14,673 nucleotides of DNA from FEN-1297 sp964498065 (GTDB taxonomy: Bacteria; Bacteroidota; Ignavibacteria; Ignavibacteriales; Ignavibacteriaceae). The notes under the pieces are model-generated. The model had not been told where the DNA came from and did not search any database. It was given only the letters and a program-made list of their open reading frames with translations. The position numbers were made by a program, and so were the translations under genes. Location: assembly GCA_964498065.1 (NCBI GenBank), contig CAZCFZ010000092.1:1-14673 (forward strand), read 5' to 3'. Shown here one piece after another: positions 1 through 8,031 of this stretch (positions are counted from its first letter, which is position 1; each line of letters starts with the position of its first letter).

Positions 1-25
1 TCGGGATGACAATTCAAATATATTT

Positions 26-53
26 GTCAAAGTGAGCGGAGTCGAACTATGAC
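26..53. repeat. Short inverted-repeat hairpin, probably one copy of an interspersed intergenic repeat
   Basis: Arms GTCAAAGT (26-33) and AACTATGAC (45-53) pair over 7 of 8 positions around a core that reads GAGCGGAGTCGA. The core 'GAGCGGAGTCGAA' flanked by GTCA/TGAC is, from memory, a common dispersed intergenic hairpin in many bacterial genomes. The first ten bases, TCGGGATGAC, are also typical of such repeat ends. Only one copy is visible here, so dispersal is inferred. It lies downstream of the mannosidase gene and could also act as its 3' mRNA structure. Confidence 0.45.
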
Positions 54-121
54 TAAGATTAATAAATTAGGACACTACCTTAATTTTGCTAAATGAAATA
101 CAATTAATAAATGAATTATTT

Positions 122-3100
122 TTAAAGATAAATTTTAATTGTAATCACTGAAAACTTGTTTGTAATTACTTTAATTTTTTTACCGGTGAACTTTAACGGT
201 TCTAAATTTTCTTCCATAAAATTTGATTTGAATACTTTCTTAGGAACTCTGGGTAATGTTAATATGGCATCAGTCTTCTTACCCATTGTTTCAAACCATT
301 GAATTACCCATTCATCGGAATTTAGAGCTTTCTTAATTGAAGTAAGAACCAAATTATTCCCTTCAAGATTTATAAACGATTTTTCTTCTTTCAAACTACC
401 ATTATGAACGGTATTTAACGTTGCTATTAGTGGTTGATTAAAATTATATGCAGCTCTGAAAGAATTAGCATGTTTCCAGTTCCCTATATGAGGATAAAGA
501 CTATAATCTATCACATGTTCTCCGGTATCTGATATTGCAGCTGATTTTTCCGGGTAATTTGCAGGATAATTTTGAATCCGGAGCAAAGAAAGACGCATAA
601 TATTCTCTTTTATATCGTAACCGTATTTTGAATTATTCAACAAACTCACACCATATTTCTTGTCCGAAAGATCAGCCCATTTTTCTGCCGGAACTTCAAA
701 TCTTGCCTTTTCCCAATTCGAAATTCTCCGTGTTGAACGAAGAATAGTTCCGTATGGAATTTCGTAAACTGCGTTTCTATTCCTAACTGCAACAGGAAAA
801 GCAACTTTCAACATTGTATTAGGTATGTTAATATTAGCATATAATTTAAAATCAATACGATTGATGCCGTGATAAAGAATTATATCATTTTTTATAAAGG
901 ATGAAGGATAGCCGTTTTTCGGATATTCCCTGGATAAACGTAAAACCGCTCTAACAGGTCCTCTTTCAATGATCTTTGCTTTAACTAAATGTAAAGGATA
1001 TAATATTCCCGTATATTTAATATTCCATGCACCGCCTTCATCTTCTAATAGTTCTAATTTGTTGCCTTCATCGGTTAGAATGTTTTTCCCGTTTCTCCTA
1101 TCGACAATTTGTTTTATCCAGCCGGAAGAGTCGTCAAGTTCTATAATAAAAAATTGGTTCTGAATTTCATTTACTTTAATCTTCAATGATGTTCCGGCAA
1201 ACTTTGATTTTTCTTTCTTTAAAATGTATGTCTTATATCCCAGCGGCGGAACATTTTCTGCAATGAATAATATTTCTTTGGCAAATCGATTTTTCATTAC
1301 GGTTTGTGAAACTATTTCTTTCCCATTCAAATCATAAACTGAATAATTCTTTTTACCTTTATCGGACAGCTTTAAAATAACAACATCAGTTCTTTTCCAA
1401 GAAAGAGGATTATATACGGTAATTGGAATTCCGGTTTTTACAATTGAAGTATTGATATTCTTATTAATTATCTGAATAGAATTATTTAAAATTTTCAGAC
1501 CCGTTTTTAGAATGCCGGCATAATCTTTCTTTGCGTCTGAGTAAACGGCTTGAATGCTTGAACCGGGAAGGATATCATGAAACTGGTTGAAAATTACTTT
1601 CTTCCATGCTTTATTAAAATCCTTATCATAATTCTTTTTTTCAAATAAGCCGGATAGGCAATTATACTTTTCGGCTTGAGTTAAAAGAATTTCACTTTTT
1701 CTGTTAAAATATTTAATATCTGAAATTGATGTATACGTACCTCTGTGAAATTCCAAATAAAGTTCATTTTTCCAGGTTGGAAGTTTCGATAAATTTTGCT
1801 TCTTAAGCCGGTTTAAATATTCTGAAGCGGTTCCATATTCTATATTAGGAAAAATATCTAAATTCTTTAATTGTTCTATATTATTAAGCATTTCCAAAGT
1901 AGGTCCACCGCCATGATCACCGACTCCAAAAAGAATCATTAATTCTCTTAAACCGGTATTTGATTCAAATTGTCTGAGTTGGTCGATTAATTGAAAGGGT
2001 TTACTCACATCGCAGTCATAGTTGAAAGGTAAATAGGTTAATACTTTAGAATTATCAGGAGACATCCACCAAAAAATTCTATAGGGGAAAAGATTTGTAT
2101 CGTTCCAACTGATTTTCTGAGTAATAAATGTATCTATTCCTGAATTTCGAAAGAACATCGGCATATTTAAATTATAACCGAAGGAATCAGGATTCCAGCC
2201 AATCTTAGTTATTCTGCCGAATTTTTTTTTGAAATAATCCTGCGCATACAAGGATTGCCTGTACCATGAAACTCCATCTGGTAGGTTACAATCGGTTTCA
2301 ATCCACTGCCCTCCTATAATTTCCCAACGACCTTCTTTTATTTTTTCTCTTATTTTTCGAAAAACTTCGGGATATAATTTTTCCATCCATTCATAATATT
2401 GTGCCGAACTTTGTGTGTATGTAAAATTTTTATTCAAACTCATTATATTAAAAACAGAAGAGAATGTATTATGGCAAACCTTTATAGTTTCTTTATACCG
2501 CCATAACCAAGCCGCATCGATATGCGCATTGGAAGTAAAATACAAAGTGAATTTTTTTGCATATTCCGATATCGGTTTTATCTTCGGACGTATTTTCTCA
2601 ATCGACTCCCAGAATTTATTTAAATCCCCCCGTTTTAATGCAATCACATTTATTTCCGCTGTCAATTTCTTCAAAAGTTTATTTAATTTTATTTTTTCTT
2701 CTGTTGAAAATTCCGACTTATCTATTGGGGGATTATAATCTAAGTTAAAACCTGTCTGATGAGTATCAAAGCTTAACAGTTTTTGCCCAGTTTTTAAACT
2801 TAAAACAAGATCTTTTATTTTTTGTTTATCTATCTTTAAATCTTCAAAAATTAATTCTGCATGTTTAAACCAAATTTTATCGCTATTGTTAAAAGCTTCT
2901 ATGGCAACAATAAATTTTTCCCCTGGTTTAGCATTATCCGTCAAAACGAAATTACAACTTTTATAAAAATATCCTCTGCATTTCTGATTTATCCAAATAC
3001 ACCCTGCATCAAGGAGATTTATTGAAAATACCACTTTACCCTTAACAGAATTATTAAGTACTTTTCGCGGCAATGTAATTGTTTTCCTAATCCAGCAATA

Positions 3101-3334
3101 ATTTTCATTAATTTTTTCTTTAATATTAATTTTTTTCCAATTCGAGTCATCAAAATTAACATCGTATGGATATTTAATAATATTATCTTTGCTTGGATCA
3201 GAATTGATTTTCCAATTGCCCAAATAATATGTGCTTAGTGCATCAAGTTCAAATATTAACTTATCAACTATTGTTTTATTAGAAGCTACTCTATAATTAG
3301 AACGCAAAGGAGAATTATCAAATTTATCATTCAT
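122..3334 (-). CDS. GH38 alpha-mannosidase, cytosolic MAN2C1-like type
   Basis: A 1070-residue retaining alpha-mannosidase of family GH38, which removes alpha-linked mannose using an Asp nucleophile and a zinc ion. Residues about 60-165 look like a beta-sandwich (galactose-binding-like) domain. The catalytic barrel begins at about 262 with 'SNAHIDAAWLW'; His271 and Asp273 are the expected zinc ligands. The nucleophile is Asp383 in 'GWNPDSFGYN', and His586 in 'FNQFHDILPGSS' is the last zinc ligand. 'GVGDHGGGPT' (471-480) and 'EFHRGTYTS' (528-536) are further family motifs. The beta-rich C-terminal domain runs from about 640 to the end, so the gene is full length. There is no signal peptide, so it should act in the cytosol on imported mannosides; this matches MAN2C1-type relatives. 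An AAGGA sits about 10 nt before the ATG. The gene appears monocistronic, with a LacI-type palindrome about 120 bp upstream. Substrate linkage cannot be read from sequence. Confidence 0.95.
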   Translation of the reverse strand: MNDKFDNSPLRSNYRVASNKTIVDKLIFELDALSTYYLGNWKINSDPSKDNIIKYPYDVNFDDSNWKKINIKEKINENYCWIRKTITLPRKVLNNSVKGKVVFSINLLDAGCIWINQKCRGYFYKSCNFVLTDNAKPGEKFIVAIEAFNNSDKIWFKHAELIFEDLKIDKQKIKDLVLSLKTGQKLLSFDTHQTGFNLDYNPPIDKSEFSTEEKIKLNKLLKKLTAEINVIALKRGDLNKFWESIEKIRPKIKPISEYAKKFTLYFTSNAHIDAAWLWRYKETIKVCHNTFSSVFNIMSLNKNFTYTQSSAQYYEWMEKLYPEVFRKIREKIKEGRWEIIGGQWIETDCNLPDGVSWYRQSLYAQDYFKKKFGRITKIGWNPDSFGYNLNMPMFFRNSGIDTFITQKISWNDTNLFPYRIFWWMSPDNSKVLTYLPFNYDCDVSKPFQLIDQLRQFESNTGLRELMILFGVGDHGGGPTLEMLNNIEQLKNLDIFPNIEYGTASEYLNRLKKQNLSKLPTWKNELYLEFHRGTYTSISDIKYFNRKSEILLTQAEKYNCLSGLFEKKNYDKDFNKAWKKVIFNQFHDILPGSSIQAVYSDAKKDYAGILKTGLKILNNSIQIINKNINTSIVKTGIPITVYNPLSWKRTDVVILKLSDKGKKNYSVYDLNGKEIVSQTVMKNRFAKEILFIAENVPPLGYKTYILKKEKSKFAGTSLKIKVNEIQNQFFIIELDDSSGWIKQIVDRRNGKNILTDEGNKLELLEDEGGAWNIKYTGILYPLHLVKAKIIERGPVRAVLRLSREYPKNGYPSSFIKNDIILYHGINRIDFKLYANINIPNTMLKVAFPVAVRNRNAVYEIPYGTILRSTRRISNWEKARFEVPAEKWADLSDKKYGVSLLNNSKYGYDIKENIMRLSLLRIQNYPANYPEKSAAISDTGEHVIDYSLYPHIGNWKHANSFRAAYNFNQPLIATLNTVHNGSLKEEKSFINLEGNNLVLTSIKKALNSDEWVIQWFETMGKKTDAILTLPRVPKKVFKSNFMEENLEPLKFTGKKIKVITNKFSVITIKIYL

Positions 3335-3355
3335 CTATTGTGTTTCCTTTATTTT

Positions 3356-3390
3356 CCGGCAATCTTTTAGTAATCGGGATGATTTGCCGG
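3356..3390 (-). promoter_or_regulatory. Leader hairpin in the mannosidase 5' untranslated region
   Basis: CCGGCAATC (3356-3364) is complementary to GATTTGCCGG (3381-3390) except for one extra T, giving a 7-bp GC-rich stem plus two more pairs around a 16-nt loop. On the minus strand it lies 22-56 nt before the mannosidase ATG, just ahead of the AAGGA ribosome-binding site. It could stabilise the mRNA or affect initiation. It is not a riboswitch I recognise. Confidence 0.35.
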
Positions 3391-3432
3391 AGAAATAGCA
3401 TTAATTATAGCACTAATTATCGGTGGAAATTT

Positions 3433-3461
3433 ATTATAGCCGCGTTGCTCGTAGAGTTAAA
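3433..3461 (-). promoter_or_regulatory. Possible promoter of the alpha-mannosidase gene
   Basis: Reading the minus strand, TATAAT (3438-3433) is preceded, after a 17-nt spacer, by TTTAAC (3461-3456), a weak -35 match that lies inside the palindrome at 3455-3470. This layout would let an operator-bound repressor block polymerase. A second TATAAT occurs at 3409-3404, so the -10 choice is uncertain. No CAAAnnTA (Bacteroidota -7 motif on the minus strand) was found nearby. Confidence 0.35.
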
Positions 3462-3470
3462 CGTTTAACT
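3455..3470. promoter_or_regulatory. LacI-family-type operator palindrome
   Basis: AGTTAAACGTTTAACT is a perfect 16-bp palindrome with a central CG, the typical form of LacI/GalR-family operators. It lies 121-136 bp upstream of the mannosidase start and overlaps its possible -35 element. A second, weaker match, TTAAACGTAA (3481-3490), is centred 24 bp further upstream. No LacI-family gene is in the window, so the regulator would be encoded elsewhere. The palindrome is seen directly; its role is inferred. Confidence 0.55.
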
Positions 3471-3490
3471 TAGTGGAATATTAAACGTAA

Positions 3491-3843
3491 TTTTCTTCTA
3501 AGTCAATACTTTTTTAAGAAAATATTTTTTATAAGCCTTAGATTTTTAAACTCTGAAAATTTACGAATGTCTTAGAGTTTATTACTGATAAAATTTATAA
3601 AATTAATTTTATTACCGAACGTTTTAACAGGAGGATTGCGGCAGCAGTCAAAATTATATTAAATTGGTTAAAAAATGTTTTATCTTCCCAAATAAAGCAT
3701 GCAGCCAATAATTGTAATAAGGTAACTTCCCCAAAGACCTATTCGCTAAATATATTTATTGCCCTGAAATCATGATTTGCATTGTAAATAAAATTAATAT
3801 TCCGCCGTAAATATATTTTTAGGAATACGGACAAGTCTTCTCC
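3491..3843. other. Intergenic stretch with no recognisable gene
   Basis: This part of the 563-bp gap between the mannosidase and the GH8 gene (both minus) is AT-rich. I see no start codon with a ribosome-binding site leading into a protein-like frame, and no tRNA-like fold. An AACGTT at 3618-3623 within GAACGTTTTAAC resembles half of the upstream palindrome but is not symmetric enough to call. Confidence 0.4.
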
Positions 3844-3877
3844 GGGCCCCGTCAATGAATAAAGAACGACGGGGACC
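3844..3877 (-). terminator. GC-rich hairpin after the GH8 gene
   Basis: CCCCGTC (3847-3853) and GACGGGG (3868-3874) form a perfect 7-bp stem, extended by two G-C pairs across one mismatch, with a 14-nt loop. It starts about 21 nt after the GH8 stop codon at 3898. No U-tract follows on the minus strand, so this may be a 3' stabilising structure or a weak terminator rather than a classical intrinsic terminator. Confidence 0.5.
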
Positions 3878-3897
3878 TGAGACACTTGAAAATACAA

Positions 3898-5199
3898 TTA
3901 CTTTCCGGTTGGAGTGATAATTCGATAATTTCCGCTGAGGTGCATAAGGCTGAATAAATACAATAAACCGTCGTAGTACGGATCAAAATATCCGTCGGAA
4001 TAAGGTTTTAGTTTTGCGTTCCATACGGCATCGACAAATTTCCAGCTCTTAGCTTGCGTTCCCATAATTGATGCGGCGGCGGCGGTTGCAACAAATCCCA
4101 GCGAATGACGAAGTTTCCTGTATCCGCCGGCAGGCATAATAAACTTAGGACGCGTTCCGTCCAAATTATATTGATCTACAAATGAATTAATTCCCTGGCA
4201 ATAGAGGAAATTCTGAAGGCGTCTACAGTAATCCTGCTGCCATTTTTTATCTTTTGCAAACCAGGAATAATCCATGGCAATATTCATCGGGACGCGCCAG
4301 GAATCGAACCTAAAATCACTGTGGAAACGACGGAATGTTCTGGGAGCCCCGCTGAACTCGGTTGCATCGGCGTTCAAACCGGTTGGTGAAGAACATGCCC
4401 TGTGAAGAAATTGGCGTGCAGTATCGGCGCATTCCCTGTAAAATTCAGCATGACCGTCTTTAGCATATAACGCCCATACTTCATAAAATGCAGGCAAGAA
4501 GTAAGAAGGATCCGTCCAGTTGTATCCGGACCTATTGGGAACAAACGTAATCTTTTTTTCTTTCGTATTTATGATATTGGTAACTCCGTCCTTGCCGTTC
4601 TTGCTCCACATAGCATCGAGAATTCTGCGCGCTTCGGCGTAATAGTTTATTCCCGTATTATTTCCCCACTGGTTGGATGCAAACAGCAAGTCCGTTATAA
4701 AATACAACTCACCGTCGGATGCGGCGCCTTCGGAATTATGAATCCCAGTTTTCGGTTTCACGCTCCATGCAAAATAATCTTTCCACGGACCGCTTTGGTG
4801 CTGCATATATTTTTTTGCCCAGCGCCAGAGACGGTCGAATACATCCTTCTTATTCAACTGAACGGCTATCATCATACCGTAAGACATACCTTCGGTACGC
4901 ACGTCGTGATTTTTCAAATCCGAAATATAAGCCATGGAATCGCCGACTTCGAAATAAACTCTGTTCGGTCCTTCAAAAACATCATAGTAGGCTTTAGCCA
5001 GCTTAGCATCAATATCTTTCTGCTTATAACCTGCTTCTAGAAATACATTGCGATACTTGCCTGTTTCAAATGCACCTTTTTCCCACGGTTTCATTTTTCC
5101 GCGCGGATCTTTAATATCTTTGTTACAGCCACCGTTCTGAGCTGCCATTGGAATCATACTTAAAAATGAAAATGCAAGGATGTATACGATTTTTTTCAT
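3898..5199 (-). CDS. Secreted GH8 glycoside hydrolase, reducing-end xylose-releasing exo-oligoxylanase type
   Basis: A 433-residue inverting glycosidase of family GH8. Residues 1-20 are a signal peptide (MKK, hydrophobic stretch, then PMAA-QN), so the enzyme is exported. Glu103 in 'DVRTEGMSYGMM' is the expected proton donor of this (alpha/alpha)6 fold. 'GAASDGELYF' (158-167) is the conserved family segment. Asp299 in 'RFDSWRVPMN' aligns by motif with the catalytic base Asp of Rex8A-type enzymes. The length is near that of single-domain GH8 enzymes and there is no carbohydrate-binding module. Rex-type GH8 enzymes release xylose from the reducing end of xylo-oligosaccharides; an endo-xylanase or endoglucanase activity is the alternative. 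It is divergent from the GH67-like gene, which suits joint handling of glucuronoxylan fragments. A weak AAGAG lies 7 nt before the ATG. Confidence 0.9.
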   Translation of the reverse strand: MKKIVYILAFSFLSMIPMAAQNGGCNKDIKDPRGKMKPWEKGAFETGKYRNVFLEAGYKQKDIDAKLAKAYYDVFEGPNRVYFEVGDSMAYISDLKNHDVRTEGMSYGMMIAVQLNKKDVFDRLWRWAKKYMQHQSGPWKDYFAWSVKPKTGIHNSEGAASDGELYFITDLLFASNQWGNNTGINYYAEARRILDAMWSKNGKDGVTNIINTKEKKITFVPNRSGYNWTDPSYFLPAFYEVWALYAKDGHAEFYRECADTARQFLHRACSSPTGLNADATEFSGAPRTFRRFHSDFRFDSWRVPMNIAMDYSWFAKDKKWQQDYCRRLQNFLYCQGINSFVDQYNLDGTRPKFIMPAGGYRKLRHSLGFVATAAAASIMGTQAKSWKFVDAVWNAKLKPYSDGYFDPYYDGLLYLFSLMHLSGNYRIITPTGK

Positions 5200-5274
5200 A
5201 TTCGAACTCTTAATTTAATTGCTGGATATAATTTTGGATGAATTTTATTTTTTGTCGACAATATTGCAGCAGGT

Positions 5275-5299
5275 ATTTGTTTATTATAATACAAATTTA
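5275..5299 (-). promoter_or_regulatory. Bacteroidota-type -7 element and inverted repeat upstream of the GH8 gene
   Basis: On the minus strand TAAATTTG (5299-5292) matches the Bacteroidota -7 consensus TAnnTTTG. A TTG at 5326-5324 is a possible -33 element, though the 24-nt spacer is longer than usual. ATTTGT (5275-5280) and ACAAAT (5291-5296) form an inverted repeat overlapping the element. This would give a leader of roughly 85 nt. The element is seen; its use is inferred. Confidence 0.3.
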
Positions 5300-5433
5300 A
5301 AAATATTTTTATATTTATCCGAACAATATAATTTTTGATGTTATTCTATTGACTGCATATTTATAAAGCCATAGATATATTCGTGTAATTGGCTTATCTG
5401 TTTGCTACGGTATTATAAGATTTCGTCAATAAT

Positions 5434-5441
5434 TAAATTTG
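5434..5441 (+). promoter_or_regulatory. Possible Bacteroidota -7 element for the GH67-like gene
   Basis: TAAATTTG matches TAnnTTTG and lies 186 nt before the GH67-like start codon. No TTG is well placed 19-21 nt upstream (a TTTG at 5401-5404 is too far), so the call is weak. The inverted repeat at 5477-5494 would then lie inside the leader. Confidence 0.25.
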
Positions 5442-5476
5442 CTAATGTTTCTTACAACAACAGGATACTTTATTAA

Positions 5477-5494
5477 CAATGGATTTATCCATTG
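5477..5494. promoter_or_regulatory. Perfect inverted repeat in the GH8/GH67-like divergent control region
   Basis: CAATGGATTTATCCATTG consists of two perfect 8-bp arms separated by 2 bp. Such a short spacer does not favour an RNA hairpin, so a dimeric DNA-binding protein site is more likely. It lies about 130 bp before the GH67-like start and about 280 bp before the GH8 start. A second near-palindrome, TTTAATCGATAAAA (5518-5531, one mismatch), lies 23 bp downstream. No regulator gene is nearby. Confidence 0.5.
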
Positions 5495-5626
5495 AGATAG
5501 TATTTCATGCCAAAATATTTAATCGATAAAAATTCTTAATTTTATACCGGATCTTGTTTTTGGCGAATATGACGGTTAAATTAAATATATTTTACAGATT
5601 TAAAATTCTAAAACAGGATTCTTTTT

Positions 5627-7792
5627 ATGAAGAAATTCTTTTTCGGCCTATTAGTCTTTCTAATTTCGGTATTACAATCCAATTTTGCACAAAATGTAAA
5701 AATAGTTTCCGAAGACGAATCCGTTCAAACGAAATATGCGGCGGGTGTTCTTCAAAAAGCTCTGTCGGAACAGGGATACGTTATAGCAAATGATAAACCC
5801 GATTTTCGAATTACTCTTAAAATCGACTCACAGAATTTGAAACCCGAAGCCTTCGAAATAAATCCGGGGAAAAGAGATATTGTAATTAAAGGCGGTAACG
5901 GAACGGGAATAATATACGGCTGTAATTCGATTGCTGAAGATTTGGGGAATAAAATTCGCCTAAAAGATTTAAAAGTAAAACGGGAGTCTCCGCTACTGGC
6001 TTTCAGGGCAATTAAATTCGATCTGCCGTGGGACACTTACCGCCACAGTTATGCACTCTCGCTTCATTCGAAAACATGCAAGGATATAAATTTCTGGAAA
6101 GCTTTTCTGGACATGATGTGCAGGAACAGATTCAACGTTCTCACACTTTGGAATCTGCATCCCTATCCTTTTCTGATTAAGCCGAAAAATTTCCCGGAAG
6201 CAAGTCCGTGGACCAACAATCAGATGAAAGAATGGAAAAAATTATTCCACGGAATTTTCAGATTGGCAAAGGAACGGGGAATCGACGTTTATCTTGTCCC
6301 CTTCAACATCTTTGTAACTCCGCAGTTTGCAAAAGCTCATGATGTTGAGATGTTTAATTTGCAACATGACTTTTTTGTTAAGGGAGATACATCCGAAATT
6401 ATAAAGCGTTATACGCGTGAGTGCGTTACTCAGGTTCTTAACGAATACCCGAATCTTACCGGGTTCGGACTTACCCTCGGCGAAGGAATGGGAAGAATGA
6501 CGCCGCAGCAAAGAGAAGATTGGATAAAAGCAACGATTATCGAAGGAATGCGTTTGGCCGACAGAAAATCAAAATTACTTCACCGGATTCCTTTTTCCGG
6601 AAATACCGGATCGCTTGGAAAAACTACTGTCCAGATGGAGAAGATCACCCGTTCGGAAATTGAACAAGAGGCAAAATTAAAATGTTTCATTAAACCTATA
6701 TGGGCAAGTCTTAAATTCAACTGGTCTCACGGACACTCTACCACAAAGTTAATTAAGGTACACGGCGGTAAATTATACGGTACATATTTTTCGCCGGAAC
6801 CCAAAGATTATAAGATTATCTGGACCGTACGGAATGAAGATTTTTTCTGTCTGCGCTGGGGAGTAGCTGATTTTATCAGGGCCCATATAAGAAGAAACTA
6901 TCACATCTATGTCGGGGGCTACATTATCGGGTCCGAAACTTATATACCCGCAAAGGATTACTTTACAAAACCCGACCCGGCGATAAACTGGAAATATGCA
7001 TTCCAGCGGCAATGGTTGTTTTATAAATTATGGGGAAGGTTGTTGTATAATCCAAAAACGCCGGATAAAGTTTTTAAAGACGAATTTGTTCGTAGATACG
7101 GTAAAAGCGCGGCTGTTTTATTCAAGGCATACTCGCTCGCGGGAAAAACACCACTCCGTTTGGCATCATCATTTGACTGCAGTTGGGATTTTACTTTATA
7201 CGCGGAGGGATTTATGGCATTAAATCCTGCCGATAAAAGAGTGGAATTTATTACGGTTGACCGGCAAATTAATCATCCGCCGCTTGATACGGATTATGTT
7301 TCAATAGCCGAATATGTTAAAGAAATATCTTCCGAAAAGAATCTCGGTAATAAGATTACTCCTCCTGTGCTTGCCCGAATGCTTGTCAAAGACTGTAGTA
7401 AAGCCCTGAAGTTAGTAAAAAGCGTCGATATTAAGAAAGATTCTCCGGTGAAATACGAAGTTGCCGACGTAAAAGCCTGGGCAAATTTAGGTTTATTTTT
7501 TGCGGAAAAAATTAAAGGCGGAGTTGCACTTCAATTATTCCGTACAAACGGTAACAAAGAATATAAACTGGAAGCGGTAAAACATTTGGAAAATGCCTTA
7601 ATCTATTGGGATAAGATCATCGCCATAACACGCCCGCTTTATAAAGATATGCCTTTGGTTCATTTAAGCGAACAGGACAGAAAAAACTGGAAAGAAAACG
7701 ACCACCTTCGTTTTCATTGGGCATTGTTAAGGAATGATGTTGTTAAGGATATTGAAACAGCAAAAAATGCAGTTAAAGCTTCTAGTGAATAA
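5627..7792 (+). CDS. Secreted GH67-like glycoside hydrolase (alpha-glucuronidase-type, divergent)
   Basis: A 721-residue exported enzyme. Residues 1-21 are a signal peptide ending 'SNFAQ'. Residues about 23-115 form an alpha/beta domain like the N-terminal domain of GH67, GH20 and related glycosidases; 'KRDIVIKGGNGTGIIYGCNSIAEDL' spans its end (82-106, split here: KRDIVIKGG then TGIIYG). A (beta/alpha)8 barrel follows from about 122 to 450. Glu286 in 'GFGLTLGEGMGR' lies at the position expected for a GH67 acid catalyst. Glu404/Asp405 in 'WTVRNEDFF' and Glu437 in 'IIGSETYIPA' are further candidates. I could not locate a GH67-like Asp 28 residues before Glu404. A helical C-terminal domain runs from about 455. 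Length is close to GH67 enzymes. The start has AGGA 8 nt upstream. Removal of (methyl)glucuronic acid from xylo-oligosaccharides fits the GH8 neighbour, but another uronic acid or amino sugar is possible. Confidence 0.7.
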   Translation: MKKFFFGLLVFLISVLQSNFAQNVKIVSEDESVQTKYAAGVLQKALSEQGYVIANDKPDFRITLKIDSQNLKPEAFEINPGKRDIVIKGGNGTGIIYGCNSIAEDLGNKIRLKDLKVKRESPLLAFRAIKFDLPWDTYRHSYALSLHSKTCKDINFWKAFLDMMCRNRFNVLTLWNLHPYPFLIKPKNFPEASPWTNNQMKEWKKLFHGIFRLAKERGIDVYLVPFNIFVTPQFAKAHDVEMFNLQHDFFVKGDTSEIIKRYTRECVTQVLNEYPNLTGFGLTLGEGMGRMTPQQREDWIKATIIEGMRLADRKSKLLHRIPFSGNTGSLGKTTVQMEKITRSEIEQEAKLKCFIKPIWASLKFNWSHGHSTTKLIKVHGGKLYGTYFSPEPKDYKIIWTVRNEDFFCLRWGVADFIRAHIRRNYHIYVGGYIIGSETYIPAKDYFTKPDPAINWKYAFQRQWLFYKLWGRLLYNPKTPDKVFKDEFVRRYGKSAAVLFKAYSLAGKTPLRLASSFDCSWDFTLYAEGFMALNPADKRVEFITVDRQINHPPLDTDYVSIAEYVKEISSEKNLGNKITPPVLARMLVKDCSKALKLVKSVDIKKDSPVKYEVADVKAWANLGLFFAEKIKGGVALQLFRTNGNKEYKLEAVKHLENALIYWDKIIAITRPLYKDMPLVHLSEQDRKNWKENDHLRFHWALLRNDVVKDIETAKNAVKASSE

Positions 7793-7840
7793 ATAAAAGA
7801 TGGATGCGATATCTTCAGAATAAGTTTTATGGTAAAGTAG

Positions 7841-7866
7841 GTCGGGCAATGTTTGGCCTACCCGAC
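7841..7866. terminator. Hairpin between convergent genes, possible bidirectional terminator
   Basis: GTCGGG (7841-7846) and CCCGAC (7861-7866) pair perfectly around a 14-nt loop. An alternative stem, GTAGG (7837-7841) with CCTAC (7857-7861), uses overlapping bases. It lies 49 nt after the GH67-like stop and in the 3' gap of the convergent chemoreceptor gene. There is no T-tract on either side, so intrinsic termination is not assured. Confidence 0.4.
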
Positions 7867-8031
7867 TAATACAGCCCGGAAAAAGTTACAAAGTAGATTT
7901 TCCGATCATATGGAATCCATATCAACCCCCTGTTCCCAGATCTATATCTCGATGTTTAAATTTTCAAACCGGACAATGCACTCATTCCATTTTCGTAATG
8001 AAAATAACTATTTATTAGACGGAACGTATGT

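Noticed and set aside
2415..2738. Plus-strand 107-codon frame inside the mannosidase gene
   Set aside because: It is antisense to a full-length GH38 gene with intact catalytic motifs and has no ribosome-binding site.
5554..5793. Plus-strand 79-codon frame overlapping the GH67-like start
   Set aside because: It is out of frame with the signal peptide and barrel of the real gene and has no ribosome-binding site.
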